The notes beneath the pieces were generated by a model that made no database searches, was not told where the DNA came from, and saw nothing but the letters and a program-made list of their open reading frames with translations. Below are positions 1 through 9,212 of a stretch of DNA of 64,000 nt, piece by piece. The DNA lies in contig DATISF010000001.1 of the NCBI GenBank assembly GCA_035468985.1, positions 1 to 64,000 of the forward strand. Direction: 5' to 3'. The stretch is from DASVHS01 sp035468985. Its GTDB lineage: Bacteria; Acidobacteriota; Thermoanaerobaculia; Gp7-AA8. How positions within the stretch are numbered: the first letter of the stretch is position 1; the number at the start of each line of letters is the position of its first letter. The translations under genes were made by a program, and so were the position numbers.

Positions 1-116
1 TAGGGCCCACTCTCCAGTGGGCCCGGGGCCGACTGAGAGTCGGCCCTACGTGATCGCAGGCGTTTTCGCATCCTGAGATCCTTCGTCGCGCTTCGCCGGC
101 TCAGGATCACGACGCT
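1..116. repeat. Composite palindromic intergenic repeat (REP/BIME-like)
   Basis: Two adjacent palindromes (GGGCCCACTCTCCAGTGGGCCC, abbreviated GGGCCCACT/AGTGGGCCC, and GGGCCGACT/AGTCGGCCC) are followed by a segment ending in GGCTCAGGAT. The same units recur at 13881-14050, 24170-24480 and 58764-58845, and the CTCAGGATGACG unit at 3751-3898 and 52058-52086. It is therefore a dispersed repeat family. The element may continue to the left of the window. Confidence 0.8.
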
Positions 117-221
117 CCAGCTGCCGTGCTACGAGTCACACGCATCGCTCTACACCACAGGCTTCGACCATCGAGTTCCCTGCCCGGCAGGCCCTTGGGC
201 CGATGCGATCCATGGTGTACC

Positions 222-2051
222 ATGAATCCGGACTTGCCCGCCGCAGACGTAACCTCCGCAGCCACGACTGAGGGAGTTCCGATCGCGCCTTCGATGTCCG
301 GCGCCCTCGAGAATTCTCGCTTCCCCATCGAGCGATCGCTGATCGATCGCCGTGTGCTCATGCTCTGCGGGCTGGCCATCCTGCTTGCGGCGGCGACCGG
401 AGTCATCGCCCAGCTGCTGATGCACATCATCTGGCTGGTGACGAACATCGCGTTCTACGGCCGCTTCTCCACCGCCCACTCCACGCCGTTCGAAAACCGT
501 CTCGGCTGGTTCGTCATCTTCGTGCCGGTGATCGGCGGAATCATCGTCGGCATCATGGCCCGCTACGGATCGAAGGCCATTCGCGGCCACGGAATCCCGG
601 AAGCGATGGAGCAGGTGCTGCTCAACGAGAGCCGCATCCCCTATCGCATCACGTTTCTGAAACCGCTCTCCGCGGCGATCGCCATCGGCACCGGCGGACC
701 ATTCGGCGCCGAAGGTCCGATCATCGCCACGGGCGGCGCGGTCGGGTCGCTGGTCGGCCAGGTCATCGACATGACAGCGATGGAGCGAAAGACGCTGCTC
801 GCGGCGGGAGCGGCGGCGGGCATGGCCGCGACGTTCGGCAGCCCGGTGTCGGCGGTCATTCTGGCCATCGAGCTGCTCCTGTTCGAGTTCCGTCCGCGGT
901 CGATCATCCCGGTCTCGCTCGCCGCGGTCACCGCGACCGCCGTGCGCATCGCGTTCGCCGGCACCGCGCCCGTGTTCGGCATGCCGCTGTTGGCCAGGCC
1001 GAGCGAACAGGCGCTGACGACCTACGTGATCATCGGCGCGCTGATCGGATACCTCTCCGTTTACGTCACGCGCGCGGTCTACTGGATCGAAGACGGATTC
1101 GAGAAGCTTCCCATCCACTGGATGTGGTGGCCGGCGATCGGCGGCATCGCCGTCGGCGTCATCGGCTACTTCGCGCCGCGCACGCTCGGCGTCGGCTACG
1201 CCAACATCGAAGATCTCGTGCAGGGGAAACTCTTCGGCTCCGCGGTGATCATCCTCTGCCTCATGAAGTTCATCTCCTGGGCCGTTGCCCTCGGCAGCGG
1301 AACGTCGGGGGGAACGCTCGCGCCGTTGTTCACCATCGGTGGCGGCGCGGGAGTGGCCCTCGGCGAGCTGGCCGCAATTGCGTTCCCGAAGTTCGGCATC
1401 GATCCGCGCATCTGCGCGCTCGTCGGGATGGCGGCGATGTTCGCCGGCGCCTCACGCGCATTGCTGGCGTCTGTCGTCTTCGCATTCGAGACCACGCTGC
1501 AGCCGCTCGGGCTCCTTCCACTCCTCGGCGGATGCACGGCCGGGTATCTCGTTTCGGCGCTGCTGATGCGCAACACGATCATGACCGAGAAGCTCGCCCG
1601 CCGGGGCGTGCGCGTTCCGGCCGAGTACGCGGCCGACTATCTCGACCAGATTCAGGTCGCGGACGCATGTTCAGAAGACGTCGTGTATCTGCGCGCCGAT
1701 CAGACGCTCGACGAAGTGCGGCACTGGGTCGCGGAGAAACGCAGCCAGACCTCGCACCAGGGCTTCCCCGTTCTCGATCTCGAGGGAAACCTCCTCGGCG
1801 TGATCACCCGCCGCGATTTTCTGAACACCGATCGCGCCGGCTCGATGAAGGTCGGCGATCTCATCGCCCGCCCGCCCGCCGTCGTCTTTCTCGACAACTC
1901 GCTGCGCGAAGCCGCCGATCACATGGTCCGCGAAGAGATCGGCCGCCTGCCCGTGGTCTCCAGAGAAAATCCGCGGAAGGTCGTCGGGATCATCACCAGG
2001 AGCGATTTGTTGAAGGCACACGAGAAGAGGTTGGCGGAGAGCGAGGGTTAG
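222..2051 (+). CDS. ClC-family chloride channel/transporter with C-terminal CBS pair
   Basis: Polytopic membrane protein of about 609 residues that should move chloride (or another small anion) across the inner membrane, as a channel or as a H+/Cl- exchanger. The ClC selectivity-filter signatures appear in order: GHGIPEAM near residue 122, GAEGPI near 161-166 with the gating glutamate kept, and GTSGGTLAPLF near 360. Two CBS domains fill roughly the last 130 residues and usually bind adenine nucleotides to gate transport. An in-frame ATG at 126 would add 32 residues of poor character overlapping the upstream repeat, so ATG 222 is preferred; no strong ribosome site is visible for either. The gene ends 9 bp before the cytochrome b gene. 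Substrate and coupling mode cannot be told from the sequence. Confidence 0.9.
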   Translation: MNPDLPAADVTSAATTEGVPIAPSMSGALENSRFPIERSLIDRRVLMLCGLAILLAAATGVIAQLLMHIIWLVTNIAFYGRFSTAHSTPFENRLGWFVIFVPVIGGIIVGIMARYGSKAIRGHGIPEAMEQVLLNESRIPYRITFLKPLSAAIAIGTGGPFGAEGPIIATGGAVGSLVGQVIDMTAMERKTLLAAGAAAGMAATFGSPVSAVILAIELLLFEFRPRSIIPVSLAAVTATAVRIAFAGTAPVFGMPLLARPSEQALTTYVIIGALIGYLSVYVTRAVYWIEDGFEKLPIHWMWWPAIGGIAVGVIGYFAPRTLGVGYANIEDLVQGKLFGSAVIILCLMKFISWAVALGSGTSGGTLAPLFTIGGGAGVALGELAAIAFPKFGIDPRICALVGMAAMFAGASRALLASVVFAFETTLQPLGLLPLLGGCTAGYLVSALLMRNTIMTEKLARRGVRVPAEYAADYLDQIQVADACSEDVVYLRADQTLDEVRHWVAEKRSQTSHQGFPVLDLEGNLLGVITRRDFLNTDRAGSMKVGDLIARPPAVVFLDNSLREAADHMVREEIGRLPVVSRENPRKVVGIITRSDLLKAHEKRLAESEG

Positions 2052-2060
2052 GACTCGGGG

Positions 2061-2759
2061 ATGAAACCCGGGTATCCTCTCCGGCATCCAATCCCCGTCG
2101 TGAAGAGGCTCGTCCACAAGCATCCGCTGGCGATCCGCTGGTTCCACTGGATCAATTTTCCGCTCCTGGCGCTGATGATCTGGAGCGGCACGCTCATCTA
2201 CTGGGCCTACCCCACCTACAAGCTCGGCCCAGTCAAGATGAATCTGTCGCAGCCGGCGTGGAAATCGCTGCACGTCAACAACCGCCTGGCCGAGGGGATG
2301 GCGCTGCATTTCTTTTTCATGTGGCTGTTCGTGATCAACGGGATCGCCTACGTGATCTACACGATTCTCTCCGGTCAGTGGCGCGCGCTCGTCCCGAACC
2401 GGCACTCATTCAAGGAGGCCTGGTACACCGTTCTGCACGATCTCCATCTGCGCAAGGAACCGCTGCCGCCGCGAAAATTCAACGGCGCGCAACAGATCGC
2501 GTACACGCTGGTCATCCTGATGGGAGTCGGCTCGCTGCTCACCGGTCTGGCGATTTACAAGCCGGTGCAGCTCTCGTGGCTGACGTCGTTGTTCGGCGGC
2601 TATCCGATGGCCAGGTTCTTCCACTTCTGGCTGACCGTTGGCTATGTCGCTTTCTTCCTGATTCACGTGGCGCAGGTGATCAAGACCGGCTGGAACAATT
2701 TCCGGGCGATGATCATCGGATACGAAGTGCAGACGGTTGAGGCGCCGGCTCATGAGTGA
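2061..2759 (+). CDS. Membrane cytochrome b subunit (cytochrome b561/thiosulfate reductase-like)
   Basis: A 232-residue integral membrane protein with four to five predicted helices and histidines placed as in di-haem cytochrome b subunits (HPLAIRWFHW near the N-terminus, ALHFFFMW, FFHFWLTVGY, FFLIHVAQV). Such subunits carry electrons between quinones and a periplasmic partner. The next gene overlaps by 8 bp and encodes an exported molybdopterin enzyme, which is the obvious partner. GTG 2100 is an alternative start that trims 13 residues. This is not the YedZ/MsrQ type by eye, because the fold reads more like formate/thiosulfate oxidoreductase gamma subunits. The haem assignment is inferred. 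Confidence 0.8.
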   Translation: MKPGYPLRHPIPVVKRLVHKHPLAIRWFHWINFPLLALMIWSGTLIYWAYPTYKLGPVKMNLSQPAWKSLHVNNRLAEGMALHFFFMWLFVINGIAYVIYTILSGQWRALVPNRHSFKEAWYTVLHDLHLRKEPLPPRKFNGAQQIAYTLVILMGVGSLLTGLAIYKPVQLSWLTSLFGGYPMARFFHFWLTVGYVAFFLIHVAQVIKTGWNNFRAMIIGYEVQTVEAPAHE

Positions 2760-3747
2760 CATCGATAAGGTCTCGGGCCTCGTTCCTCGGGCCTCGGACT
2801 CCGAGGAAACCGCGAAGGTGAGAAACGATGAAGCGGCAGCCGCGGCGAACGTCGAGTCTCACGACGTCGATGAATCGTCGAATTCCGAGGCCGGAAGCCC
2901 GCGGCCCGAGGCCTTGGTTGCCGACGCCGAGCGAAACCAGGAAATGTCCGCTCCGGCGGTGGAGATCGAGCCGAAGGAACCAGCTGCGCCGACCCGAGGC
3001 CCGAAGCCCGAGGCCTCAGTTGACGAAGTCGAGCGCGAGCTGAAGCGCTTGTCGCGCCGCGGATTCATCAGCGCCGCGGTCGCGGCGGGTGCCGGATACG
3101 GCGCCTGGAATTGGCTGCGGACGCGCGATCAGCTCGGCTATCTGCAGTGGCCGCTCCGCCGCGTGCTCGAGTTGAACGAATCCGTCGCTGAAACGTACTT
3201 CCGCACCGCGCGGCTCAGCCCGACGTTCCCGGCCGCGCGCATCCTTCGTCCCGCGCGCATCAACGGTAACCTCGGACTCGATCCTCGATTCGATCCTTCA
3301 ACATGGCGGTTGCGCATCGAAGGCATCGCCAGGCCCCTAACGCTGACGCTCGATGACATCAAAGCGCTCCCGCGCCGCGAGCAGATCACCGAGTTCCGCT
3401 GCATCGAAGGTTGGTCGATGATCGTGAAGTGGACCGGCGCGCGCCTCGCCGACCTGATGGCCAGGTATCCGCCGGCGGAGCGGGTGCAGTACGTGTCGAT
3501 GGAGACGCCCGACCGCGGCTACTACGTCGGCCTCGACATGGACAGCGCCATGCATCCGCAGACGCTGCTCGCGTACGAGCTGAATGACGAGCCGCTGTCG
3601 ATGGATCACGGCGCGCCGCTGCGCCTGGCGATTCCCGTGAAGTACGGCATCAAGAACATCAAGCGCATCGGCGTGATCCGCTACACGAACATCCGCCCCG
3701 CCGACTTCTGGGCCGAGCAGGGATACGACTGGTACGCGGGACACTAG
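2752..3747 (+). CDS. Tat-exported sulfite-oxidase-family molybdopterin oxidoreductase
   Basis: A 331-residue protein whose C-terminal 200 residues match the molybdopterin-binding fold of sulfite oxidase/YedY enzymes. The Mo-ligand cysteine is at about residue 217 (FRCIEGW), and the ends of the fold (GAPLRLAIPVKYGIK, TNIRPADFW) are kept. A twin-arginine signal, LSRRGFISAA, is followed by a hydrophobic stretch, so the folded enzyme should be exported by Tat. The Arg pair lies at residues 102-103, after an acidic, Ala/Glu-rich, low-complexity extension coded by DNA with repeated CCCGAGGCC-like units. ATG 2752 overlaps the end of the cytochrome b gene, suggesting translational coupling and a shared electron path. 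The physiological substrate is unknown. Confidence 0.85.
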   Translation: MSDIDKVSGLVPRASDSEETAKVRNDEAAAAANVESHDVDESSNSEAGSPRPEALVADAERNQEMSAPAVEIEPKEPAAPTRGPKPEASVDEVERELKRLSRRGFISAAVAAGAGYGAWNWLRTRDQLGYLQWPLRRVLELNESVAETYFRTARLSPTFPAARILRPARINGNLGLDPRFDPSTWRLRIEGIARPLTLTLDDIKALPRREQITEFRCIEGWSMIVKWTGARLADLMARYPPAERVQYVSMETPDRGYYVGLDMDSAMHPQTLLAYELNDEPLSMDHGAPLRLAIPVKYGIKNIKRIGVIRYTNIRPADFWAEQGYDWYAGH

Positions 3748-3750
3748 ACA

Positions 3751-3898
3751 GGGAACCTCCGCGCAAGTCGTTGTTCCCGTCATCCTGAGTCGGCGAAGCG
3801 CGGCGAAGGATCTCAGGATGCGAAACGCCTGCTATTTCGAGATCCTTCGCCGTCTTCGCGGCTCAGGATGACGTGAACAACGGCTTGTTCAGAGGTTC
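3751..3898. repeat. Long palindromic element (MITE/BIME-like)
   Basis: An inverted repeat with nested arms: outer GGGAACCTC..TTGTTC against GAACAA..GAGGTTC, and inner CGTCATCCTGAG (from 3778) against CTCAGGATGACG (to 3873). Relatives with the same ends lie at 24170-24480. No ORF is carried. It fills most of the gap between the molybdoenzyme gene and the cassette array; nothing else is recognised in 3899-4012. Confidence 0.8.
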
Positions 3899-4012
3899 TG
3901 TCTGGGCGCGATCAGTGCGCCACGTCACAGTGGCGAAGTGTGAGCGATGTTCACGGCCGTTCAGCGTCCGTCAACGCACGACCCGGGTTCTGCGATGCCA
4001 CTGGGTGCGGCT

Positions 4013-4291
4013 TCAGAAGAGAGCACGAACGAGCCATACGACCAATCCGATCCCGAATGCGCCAACGCCGAGGAACGTCAAGATTCCGTTAGAGACGAAG
4101 CTGGTTTCTCCCGGCTGAAGATTGCTACCGGTTCGCGCAAGTTTCCCGAAGAACGTGAGGACAGCTGCGACGGCAGCGCCAACGACCGCGCCGGTGATCA
4201 GGCCAACCGAGAAGCGGCCGTGCAACGCAAGCGTCCAGATCAGGCCTGAGACGAGTCCGATGACTGCGCCGTAGAAAAGCGTCGCCAGCAA
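4013..4291 (-). CDS. Small membrane protein, cassette gene
   Basis: A 92-residue, Gly/Ala/Val-rich protein with two to three hydrophobic segments (LFYGAVIGLVSGLIW, GLITGAVVGAAVAAVL, FGIGLVVWLVRALF). It matches no family that I recognise. The start is TTG 4291, preceded by a GGGAGGAG ribosome site about 10 bases upstream. The gene begins 20 bp from attC site 1 and so looks like the last cassette of the array, but no attC is visible beyond its stop. An inner-membrane location is inferred from hydrophobicity only. Confidence 0.6.
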   Translation of the reverse strand: MLATLFYGAVIGLVSGLIWTLALHGRFSVGLITGAVVGAAVAAVLTFFGKLARTGSNLQPGETSFVSNGILTFLGVGAFGIGLVVWLVRALF

Positions 4292-4310
4292 TATCCCATC
4301 TCCTCCCGTC

Positions 4311-4406
4311 GCCTAACGTCCGAGCTGAGCTTTCGCCCGCCGCGCCGCCCATGGGATGAGACTGACAGACGTGCGGGCGAAAGTCCGCTCCAGCGGCAAG
4401 TTGGGT
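4311..4406 (-). repeat. attC site 1
   Basis: Outer boxes GCCTAAC (4311-4317) and GTTGGGT (4400-4406) enclose complementary arms TTTCGCCCGC and GCGGGCGAAAG. The right arm has extra unpaired bases before CCGCT, the usual attC extrahelical asymmetry, here oriented to the minus strand. It lies 3' of the serine hydrolase gene. Confidence 0.8.
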
Positions 4407-4496
4407 GGCGTTGAGGGTTGGAGTCGCAATTCCCGAACGCACCTTCGACCGCTTCCGGGTTCGCGGCGCATTACGGCTTTCGGGCTGGCGCGCAGG

Positions 4497-5618
4497 TCAT
4501 CGCTGCGGGGACGTCGACCTCGCCTCCACGGTCTCAGCAATTCGATCGACCATAGGGCGAAGCCACGCAAGTCCGTCCTGATAGACGTTGCTCAACACAA
4601 CGATCGTCAGCCGGTCGTTCGGCAGGCGGTAGTTGAACGCCCGGAACCCTGCGCCACCGCCGGTGTGGTACTGCGTCATCCGCCCACCTTCGCTTGTTCG
4701 AATGAACCATCCATAGCCCAGCCCTGCACGGCTTCCCTGGACGTGCGAAGACAGCATCTCGGCACGCACGGCGGCTGGAAGAAAACTGTCGTCATCGAAG
4801 GCCGAGTCAAACTTCGCAAGGTCGTCCGCGGTCGAGACGAGATCGCCGGCCCCGACGATGTCGATCGTCTTCTGCTCCGACAGGGCGAGACCGCTGTCGG
4901 TTCGCGCGTACCCGCGCGCCCGTCCGGGGACGCGCCCGTCGCGTTCGGGATGAGTATTGCGAAGACCGAGCGGACCGAAAACTTCACGCCGCATGAGCTC
5001 ATCGAAGGGAAGGCCACCGGCTCTTGCTGCGATCATCGACAGCAGCGTGTAGCCGACGTTGGCGTAGTTGTAGGTTGTCCCGGGCGGCGTCTCGAGCGGT
5101 CGCGGCTGGTATGCCGGCGGCGTGACACCGGGTTCGGCCCAGTACTCCGGGTGGTGTTTCACCAGCCAGGCGTATGTCGTATCGATGTGCAGGCCGGAAG
5201 AGTGCGCGAGAAGGTTGCCGATCGTGACATCCCCCCACGCCGACGGCCAGTCATCGAGGTAGACGCCGACTTTGTCGTCGAAGCGGAGTCTTCCCTTCAC
5301 GACCAAGCGCGCGATCAAGGCCGCCGTAAACTGCTTGGACACCGACATGACCATGAAGCCCGTCGACGGCGTATGTAGGGTGTGCTGCTCGTGATCGGCG
5401 AACCCGTAAGCCTTGCGCAGGAGCGGTCGTCCGTCCTGCGTGACGAGAACCACTCCCGCGAAACGGCGATCGGCGATCGGCTTGGCAACCGTCTCGTCGA
5501 CTAAGCGCTCGACGGCGCGGGCGAGCGGCGCCTGGCGCTCGGGTGTGGTCGCGGACCAGGCGCAACCAAAGACCACGAGCGATTGCGCGGCGACGATCAC
5601 AGCCCATGTACGAAGCAT
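4497..5618 (-). CDS. Serine hydrolase of the class C beta-lactamase/esterase superfamily
   Basis: A 373-residue exported protein with an N-terminal hydrophobic signal and a cysteine near residue 19 that could be a lipobox. The catalytic motifs of the superfamily are present: SVSK with nucleophile S92 and K95, a YAN-type motif (TYNYANVGYT) near residue 190, and HTGGG near the C-terminus. Members act as D-aminopeptidases, esterases or low-activity penicillin-binding enzymes; true AmpC activity cannot be assumed. It is the gene of an integron-type cassette, with attC site 1 about 90 bp past its stop and attC site 2 some 220 bp before its start (5619-5839 holds nothing else recognisable). AAGGG lies just before ATG 5618. 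Confidence 0.85.
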   Translation of the reverse strand: MLRTWAVIVAAQSLVVFGCAWSATTPERQAPLARAVERLVDETVAKPIADRRFAGVVLVTQDGRPLLRKAYGFADHEQHTLHTPSTGFMVMSVSKQFTAALIARLVVKGRLRFDDKVGVYLDDWPSAWGDVTIGNLLAHSSGLHIDTTYAWLVKHHPEYWAEPGVTPPAYQPRPLETPPGTTYNYANVGYTLLSMIAARAGGLPFDELMRREVFGPLGLRNTHPERDGRVPGRARGYARTDSGLALSEQKTIDIVGAGDLVSTADDLAKFDSAFDDDSFLPAAVRAEMLSSHVQGSRAGLGYGWFIRTSEGGRMTQYHTGGGAGFRAFNYRLPNDRLTIVVLSNVYQDGLAWLRPMVDRIAETVEARSTSPQR

Positions 5619-5839
5619 CCCTTCATTGTCGGATCAGACGCGAGCGAAGCGCAACGCAAAATGGAGCCTGTGCCAAGCCTTGTCGAGGAATGAAAGCGAT
5701 CGTGCCCACAATCTGCTCGCGATGCTCTTTCCCACCGACGGCCTTCGGCGCAAACCGACCGCGCGCCGGCGATCCTTGTGGCGTCCGGCAGCGGCCTTCA
5801 AGGCGAACCGCACGGATTTCTATCCGTGCCCGCGCCGCC

Positions 5840-5944
5840 GCCTAACGCATCGAAGCTCACCGGCTTCGAACCGAACACGAAATGGCAGCGTCCTTGCGAT
5901 GCAGCAACGCGCGGCTCGAAGTCCGGTGCAGCGCGGAGCTGGGC
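5840..5944 (-). repeat. attC site 2
   Basis: GCCTAAC (5840-5846) and a slightly degenerate right box GCTGGGC (5938-5944, C for the second base) enclose arms CACCGGCTTCGAACCG and CGGCTCGAAGTCCGGTG. The right arm carries one extra A, as in the other sites. The non-consensus base could lower recombination. Confidence 0.7.
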
Positions 5945-6036
5945 GACTGTTCAGGCGTCGCGGAACAGAGTGGATGCGCGGCGTTCGGTGCAACCGCTGT
6001 TGGGCGGACTCCCATCGCGCCTGCGGTTACGACCCG

Positions 6037-6465
<429 letters not shown>

Positions 6466-6512
6466 CGGATCGCTCCCTTTCTCCCGATGTTCGTCGCCAC
6501 AACACGCTAGCC

Positions 6513-6611
6513 GCCTAACGTTCCCAGCTCAGCGGCTTCGGCCCACGCCAGGAACGTGCAAGTAGCTTAGCAGCTGGCGGGCCGAAGTCCGCTGTAGCGC
6601 CAGAGTTGGGC
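6513..6611 (-). repeat. attC site 3
   Basis: The clearest site of the array: GCCTAAC (6513-6519) and GTTGGGC (6605-6611) enclose arms AGCGGCTTCGGCCC and GGGCCGAAGTCCGCT, which pair fully apart from one extra A in the right arm. Length is 99 bp, with a variable central part. Confidence 0.85.
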
Positions 6612-6753
6612 GGCCGTTCAATCGCCGACCGAAGCTTTCCGAGCGACTCTCGCGTCAGCGAGTTTCTCGTTCCGACTCGATGCGGCCGCCTCCCTTGCAA
6701 GCGACGGCGTGCGATGCGGTTGCGTATCACTGCAGGAGACGAATCGAGCCCGA

Positions 6754-8637
6754 ATGGATCGACTGCCGCGCGTCGCCGTTCTTCTCTGCTGCCTCAGCGT
6801 CGCTGCGGTTGTGCGGGCTCAATGGCGCAGCGCCGGGCCGGGCGGAGGCTACGTGAATGCCCTCGTGGCCTCTCCTGATGCTCCAGCCACCATGTTCGCC
6901 GCCACCGGCAGCGGTGTGTACAAAACGGTCGACGGCGGCATCAACTGGTCCTCCTCGAACCGCGGCATTTCCGTCCCTTACGTCGCCTCTCTCGCAATCG
7001 ACCCGCGCTCACCGGACACGGTTTTCGCGGGAACCGGTTCGGGTATCTTCCGGTCGTCGAACCGTGGCGCAACCTGGCAGCCTGCGGGTCTGCAGGGGTG
7101 GTACGTGTCGGCGCTCGCAATCGATCCGGCGAATCCGTCCGTGATCTTTGCGGCTGCGAATGGTGCTCTCTTCCGCAGTGGGCCGGTGCCTGACACCTGG
7201 GAGGTCGTATTCGCAGACCAGGTGAATCTGTTCTCCGTTGTCGTCGACCCGTCGGACAGCCGCGTCGTCTACATCGGGACCGGTACCGGAATCCGCAAGT
7301 CCGTTGATGGCGGCTCGAGCTGGACTGACGCGAGCGTTGGCTTCCCAAAGCCATTCATTGTCTTTTCCGTTGTCGTCGATCCTCGCGACCCCTCGCGGGT
7401 TTACGCCGGAACGGCAGGCGGTCTGTACTTCAGCGTTGACGGGGCGGCGCACTGGTCGAAGGCTTCGTATGCCGCCGATGCGCTCGTCTACTCGATCGCA
7501 TGTCACCCGTCGCAGTCCGGAACGTTCTACGCGGCGCTTGAAGGCGGCGGTGTATGGAGAAGTCGCGACGCCGGCGTCACTCTCGAGGACGTCAGCGGAG
7601 ACATCGGCAACAAGTCCGTCCGATCGGTGCTGAAGACCGCGAGCGGTGTTTATGCCGGCACGTTCCGCGGCGTCTACCGGAGCGCCGACGACACGTCCTG
7701 GATGCCGCTGAGCCGCGGGCTATCGAACCTCGGCATCTCCGCCATGGCGATCGACCCGCGGAACGCGTCGTCGGTCTACGCAGCCGGAACCGACATCCAT
7801 CGGAGTGACGATTCCGGCATCAACTGGAGCGCAATCACGATTGGACCGTCGATCGTCGTCAGTGCGCTCGCCATTCCGCAGCAGCATGCGGAAACGATCT
7901 ATGCCGCGACCGAGGGACGCGGGATCTTCAGAAGCCGCGACCAAGGCGAGAGCTGGACGGCGATCAACGAAGGCCTCGAGGACTTTTCAGTCTTTGCGCT
8001 CGCAGTCGACCCGGGAGATCCCGCCACGATGTACGCCGGTGTGGCCCGCGGACACGGCGTGTGGAAGAGTACCGATGGCGGCGATCATTGGGCGGTGGCC
8101 GGGACGGGGATCGACGCGAGCATCTTCGCGCTCGCCGTCGATCCGCTTCACCCTTCGACGATCTACGCGGCTGCTGCCTACGGTCCGCGCGGGATCTACA
8201 AGAGCACGGACGCCGGAGTGACGTGGACCGCGCTCGAAGCGATTTCCGGCCTCGATTTCTTCTCGATCGCCATCGATCCGCGCGCGCCGTCGACGATCTA
8301 CTCCGGCTCGTGGCGTTATGGATTATTCGGCAGCGGCGATGGAGGCTTGAGCTGGAAGCAGATCGGAAATGTGAGCGGAATGGGCACGATCCTCAGCATC
8401 GCGATCGATCCGTCGAATCCGGCGGTCCTCTATGCCGGTGCCGATCGGAACGGCGTCTATCGCAGCGTCGATCGCGGAACGAGCTGGTCACCCTTGAGCG
8501 ACGGCATTCCCGTTGGCGTTTCGGTTTACGCGATCGTGCTCACGCCGGATGGAAGACACGTTTACGCCGGCACGGGCACCGCGGGTGTGTTCCAGTGGTC
8601 GCCTCCCTCCCGCAGCCGCGCCGTTCGCGTGAGGTGA
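6754..8637 (+). CDS. Secreted BNR/sortilin-like beta-propeller repeat protein
   Basis: A 627-residue protein with a signal peptide ending near VVRAQ, then about fourteen repeats of roughly 42 residues that alternate DPxxPxxVYAGT and GVYKSxDGGxxW. This is the Asp-box (BNR)/VPS10-like pattern that folds as one or two beta-propellers. No catalytic residues can be named. Such proteins are usually extracellular binding or degradation factors. It is the only gene of the array on the plus strand. ATG 6754 is chosen over ATG 6709 because it puts the signal peptide at the N-terminus. Alternating GCCGGA/GGCGGC codons of the repeats make many false ORFs on other frames. Confidence 0.85.
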   Translation: MDRLPRVAVLLCCLSVAAVVRAQWRSAGPGGGYVNALVASPDAPATMFAATGSGVYKTVDGGINWSSSNRGISVPYVASLAIDPRSPDTVFAGTGSGIFRSSNRGATWQPAGLQGWYVSALAIDPANPSVIFAAANGALFRSGPVPDTWEVVFADQVNLFSVVVDPSDSRVVYIGTGTGIRKSVDGGSSWTDASVGFPKPFIVFSVVVDPRDPSRVYAGTAGGLYFSVDGAAHWSKASYAADALVYSIACHPSQSGTFYAALEGGGVWRSRDAGVTLEDVSGDIGNKSVRSVLKTASGVYAGTFRGVYRSADDTSWMPLSRGLSNLGISAMAIDPRNASSVYAAGTDIHRSDDSGINWSAITIGPSIVVSALAIPQQHAETIYAATEGRGIFRSRDQGESWTAINEGLEDFSVFALAVDPGDPATMYAGVARGHGVWKSTDGGDHWAVAGTGIDASIFALAVDPLHPSTIYAAAAYGPRGIYKSTDAGVTWTALEAISGLDFFSIAIDPRAPSTIYSGSWRYGLFGSGDGGLSWKQIGNVSGMGTILSIAIDPSNPAVLYAGADRNGVYRSVDRGTSWSPLSDGIPVGVSVYAIVLTPDGRHVYAGTGTAGVFQWSPPSRSRAVRVR

Positions 8638-8748
8638 GACGCTGCCGCGAAGATGTGACAGCGGCCGGCAGCGTCAGGCTCATGTTTTCTCTCGACGCTG
8701 CGGGTGACGCGCATCATCAAGGCGGAGAAGCTCTGATGGCCTCGGCGG

Positions 8749-9029
8749 AAGAGCGGCAAGTACGTCGGCCAGACCAAGATCGCGCGCACCGGTCGCCCGC
8801 TGTTCCGCGCGATCGTCAACCAGATGGCGCTGCCTCTGGTCAGGCACGACCGCCTCATGGTCGCTACTCCCATCACAAGACCGGCGTGCAGAACATGCCG
8901 GGCAAGAAGGCGATGACCGCGGTCGGCCGCAAGATCGTGAAGATGATCTGGGGCTGGTATCGATCCGGTGCCGCCTTCGACGCGAGGCGCGTGTTCACCT
9001 GCCAGGGTGAGCATCCGCGCGCCGCCTGA
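8749..9029 (+). pseudogene. IS110-family transposase remnant, C-terminal part with frameshift
   Basis: Reading 8749-8856 gives a stretch with KIARTGRPLFRAIVNQMALP and LVRHDRL; after a frame change near 8857 the match resumes with GVQNMPGKKAMTAVGRKIVK and MIWGWYRSGAAFD up to a stop near 9029. The order resembles the C-terminal domain of IS110/IS116 transposases (xxRHDP..., then KxxMTAVxRKLLxxIW, then GxPFD). No start, N-terminal DEDD domain or IS end is visible, so it is dead. It lies inside the cassette array, in the otherwise geneless stretch 8638-9212. Confidence 0.55.
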
Positions 9030-9212
9030 GCCCCAGACGCGTGGCTGCGTTCCCCGAGATCGGAACGACAAGATGGAACTCGAGATCCTGCCCGGAGATG
9101 ACCGCTCAGCGCTCGCCGCTCGTTCCAACGAGACGGCCGGGTGCACCGTCATCGTCACTCCGGGCAGCTGTTCCGACATGAGTGAATGGCTCGTGCCGCG
9201 GTTCCGTGATGG

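Noticed and set aside
1124..2740. Long arginine-rich ORF overlapping the ClC and cytochrome genes
   Set aside because: Composition is Arg/Ala/Gly-rich, it has no domain, and it is a frame shadow of high-GC genes. Many similar shadows (e.g. 30509-33871 plus, 19308-21317 minus outside the TonB part) were left out for the same reason.
3899..4012. A further attC for the leftmost cassette gene
   Set aside because: No RYYYAAC/GTTRRRY pair with complementary arms could be found between the stop at 4013 and the palindromic repeat.
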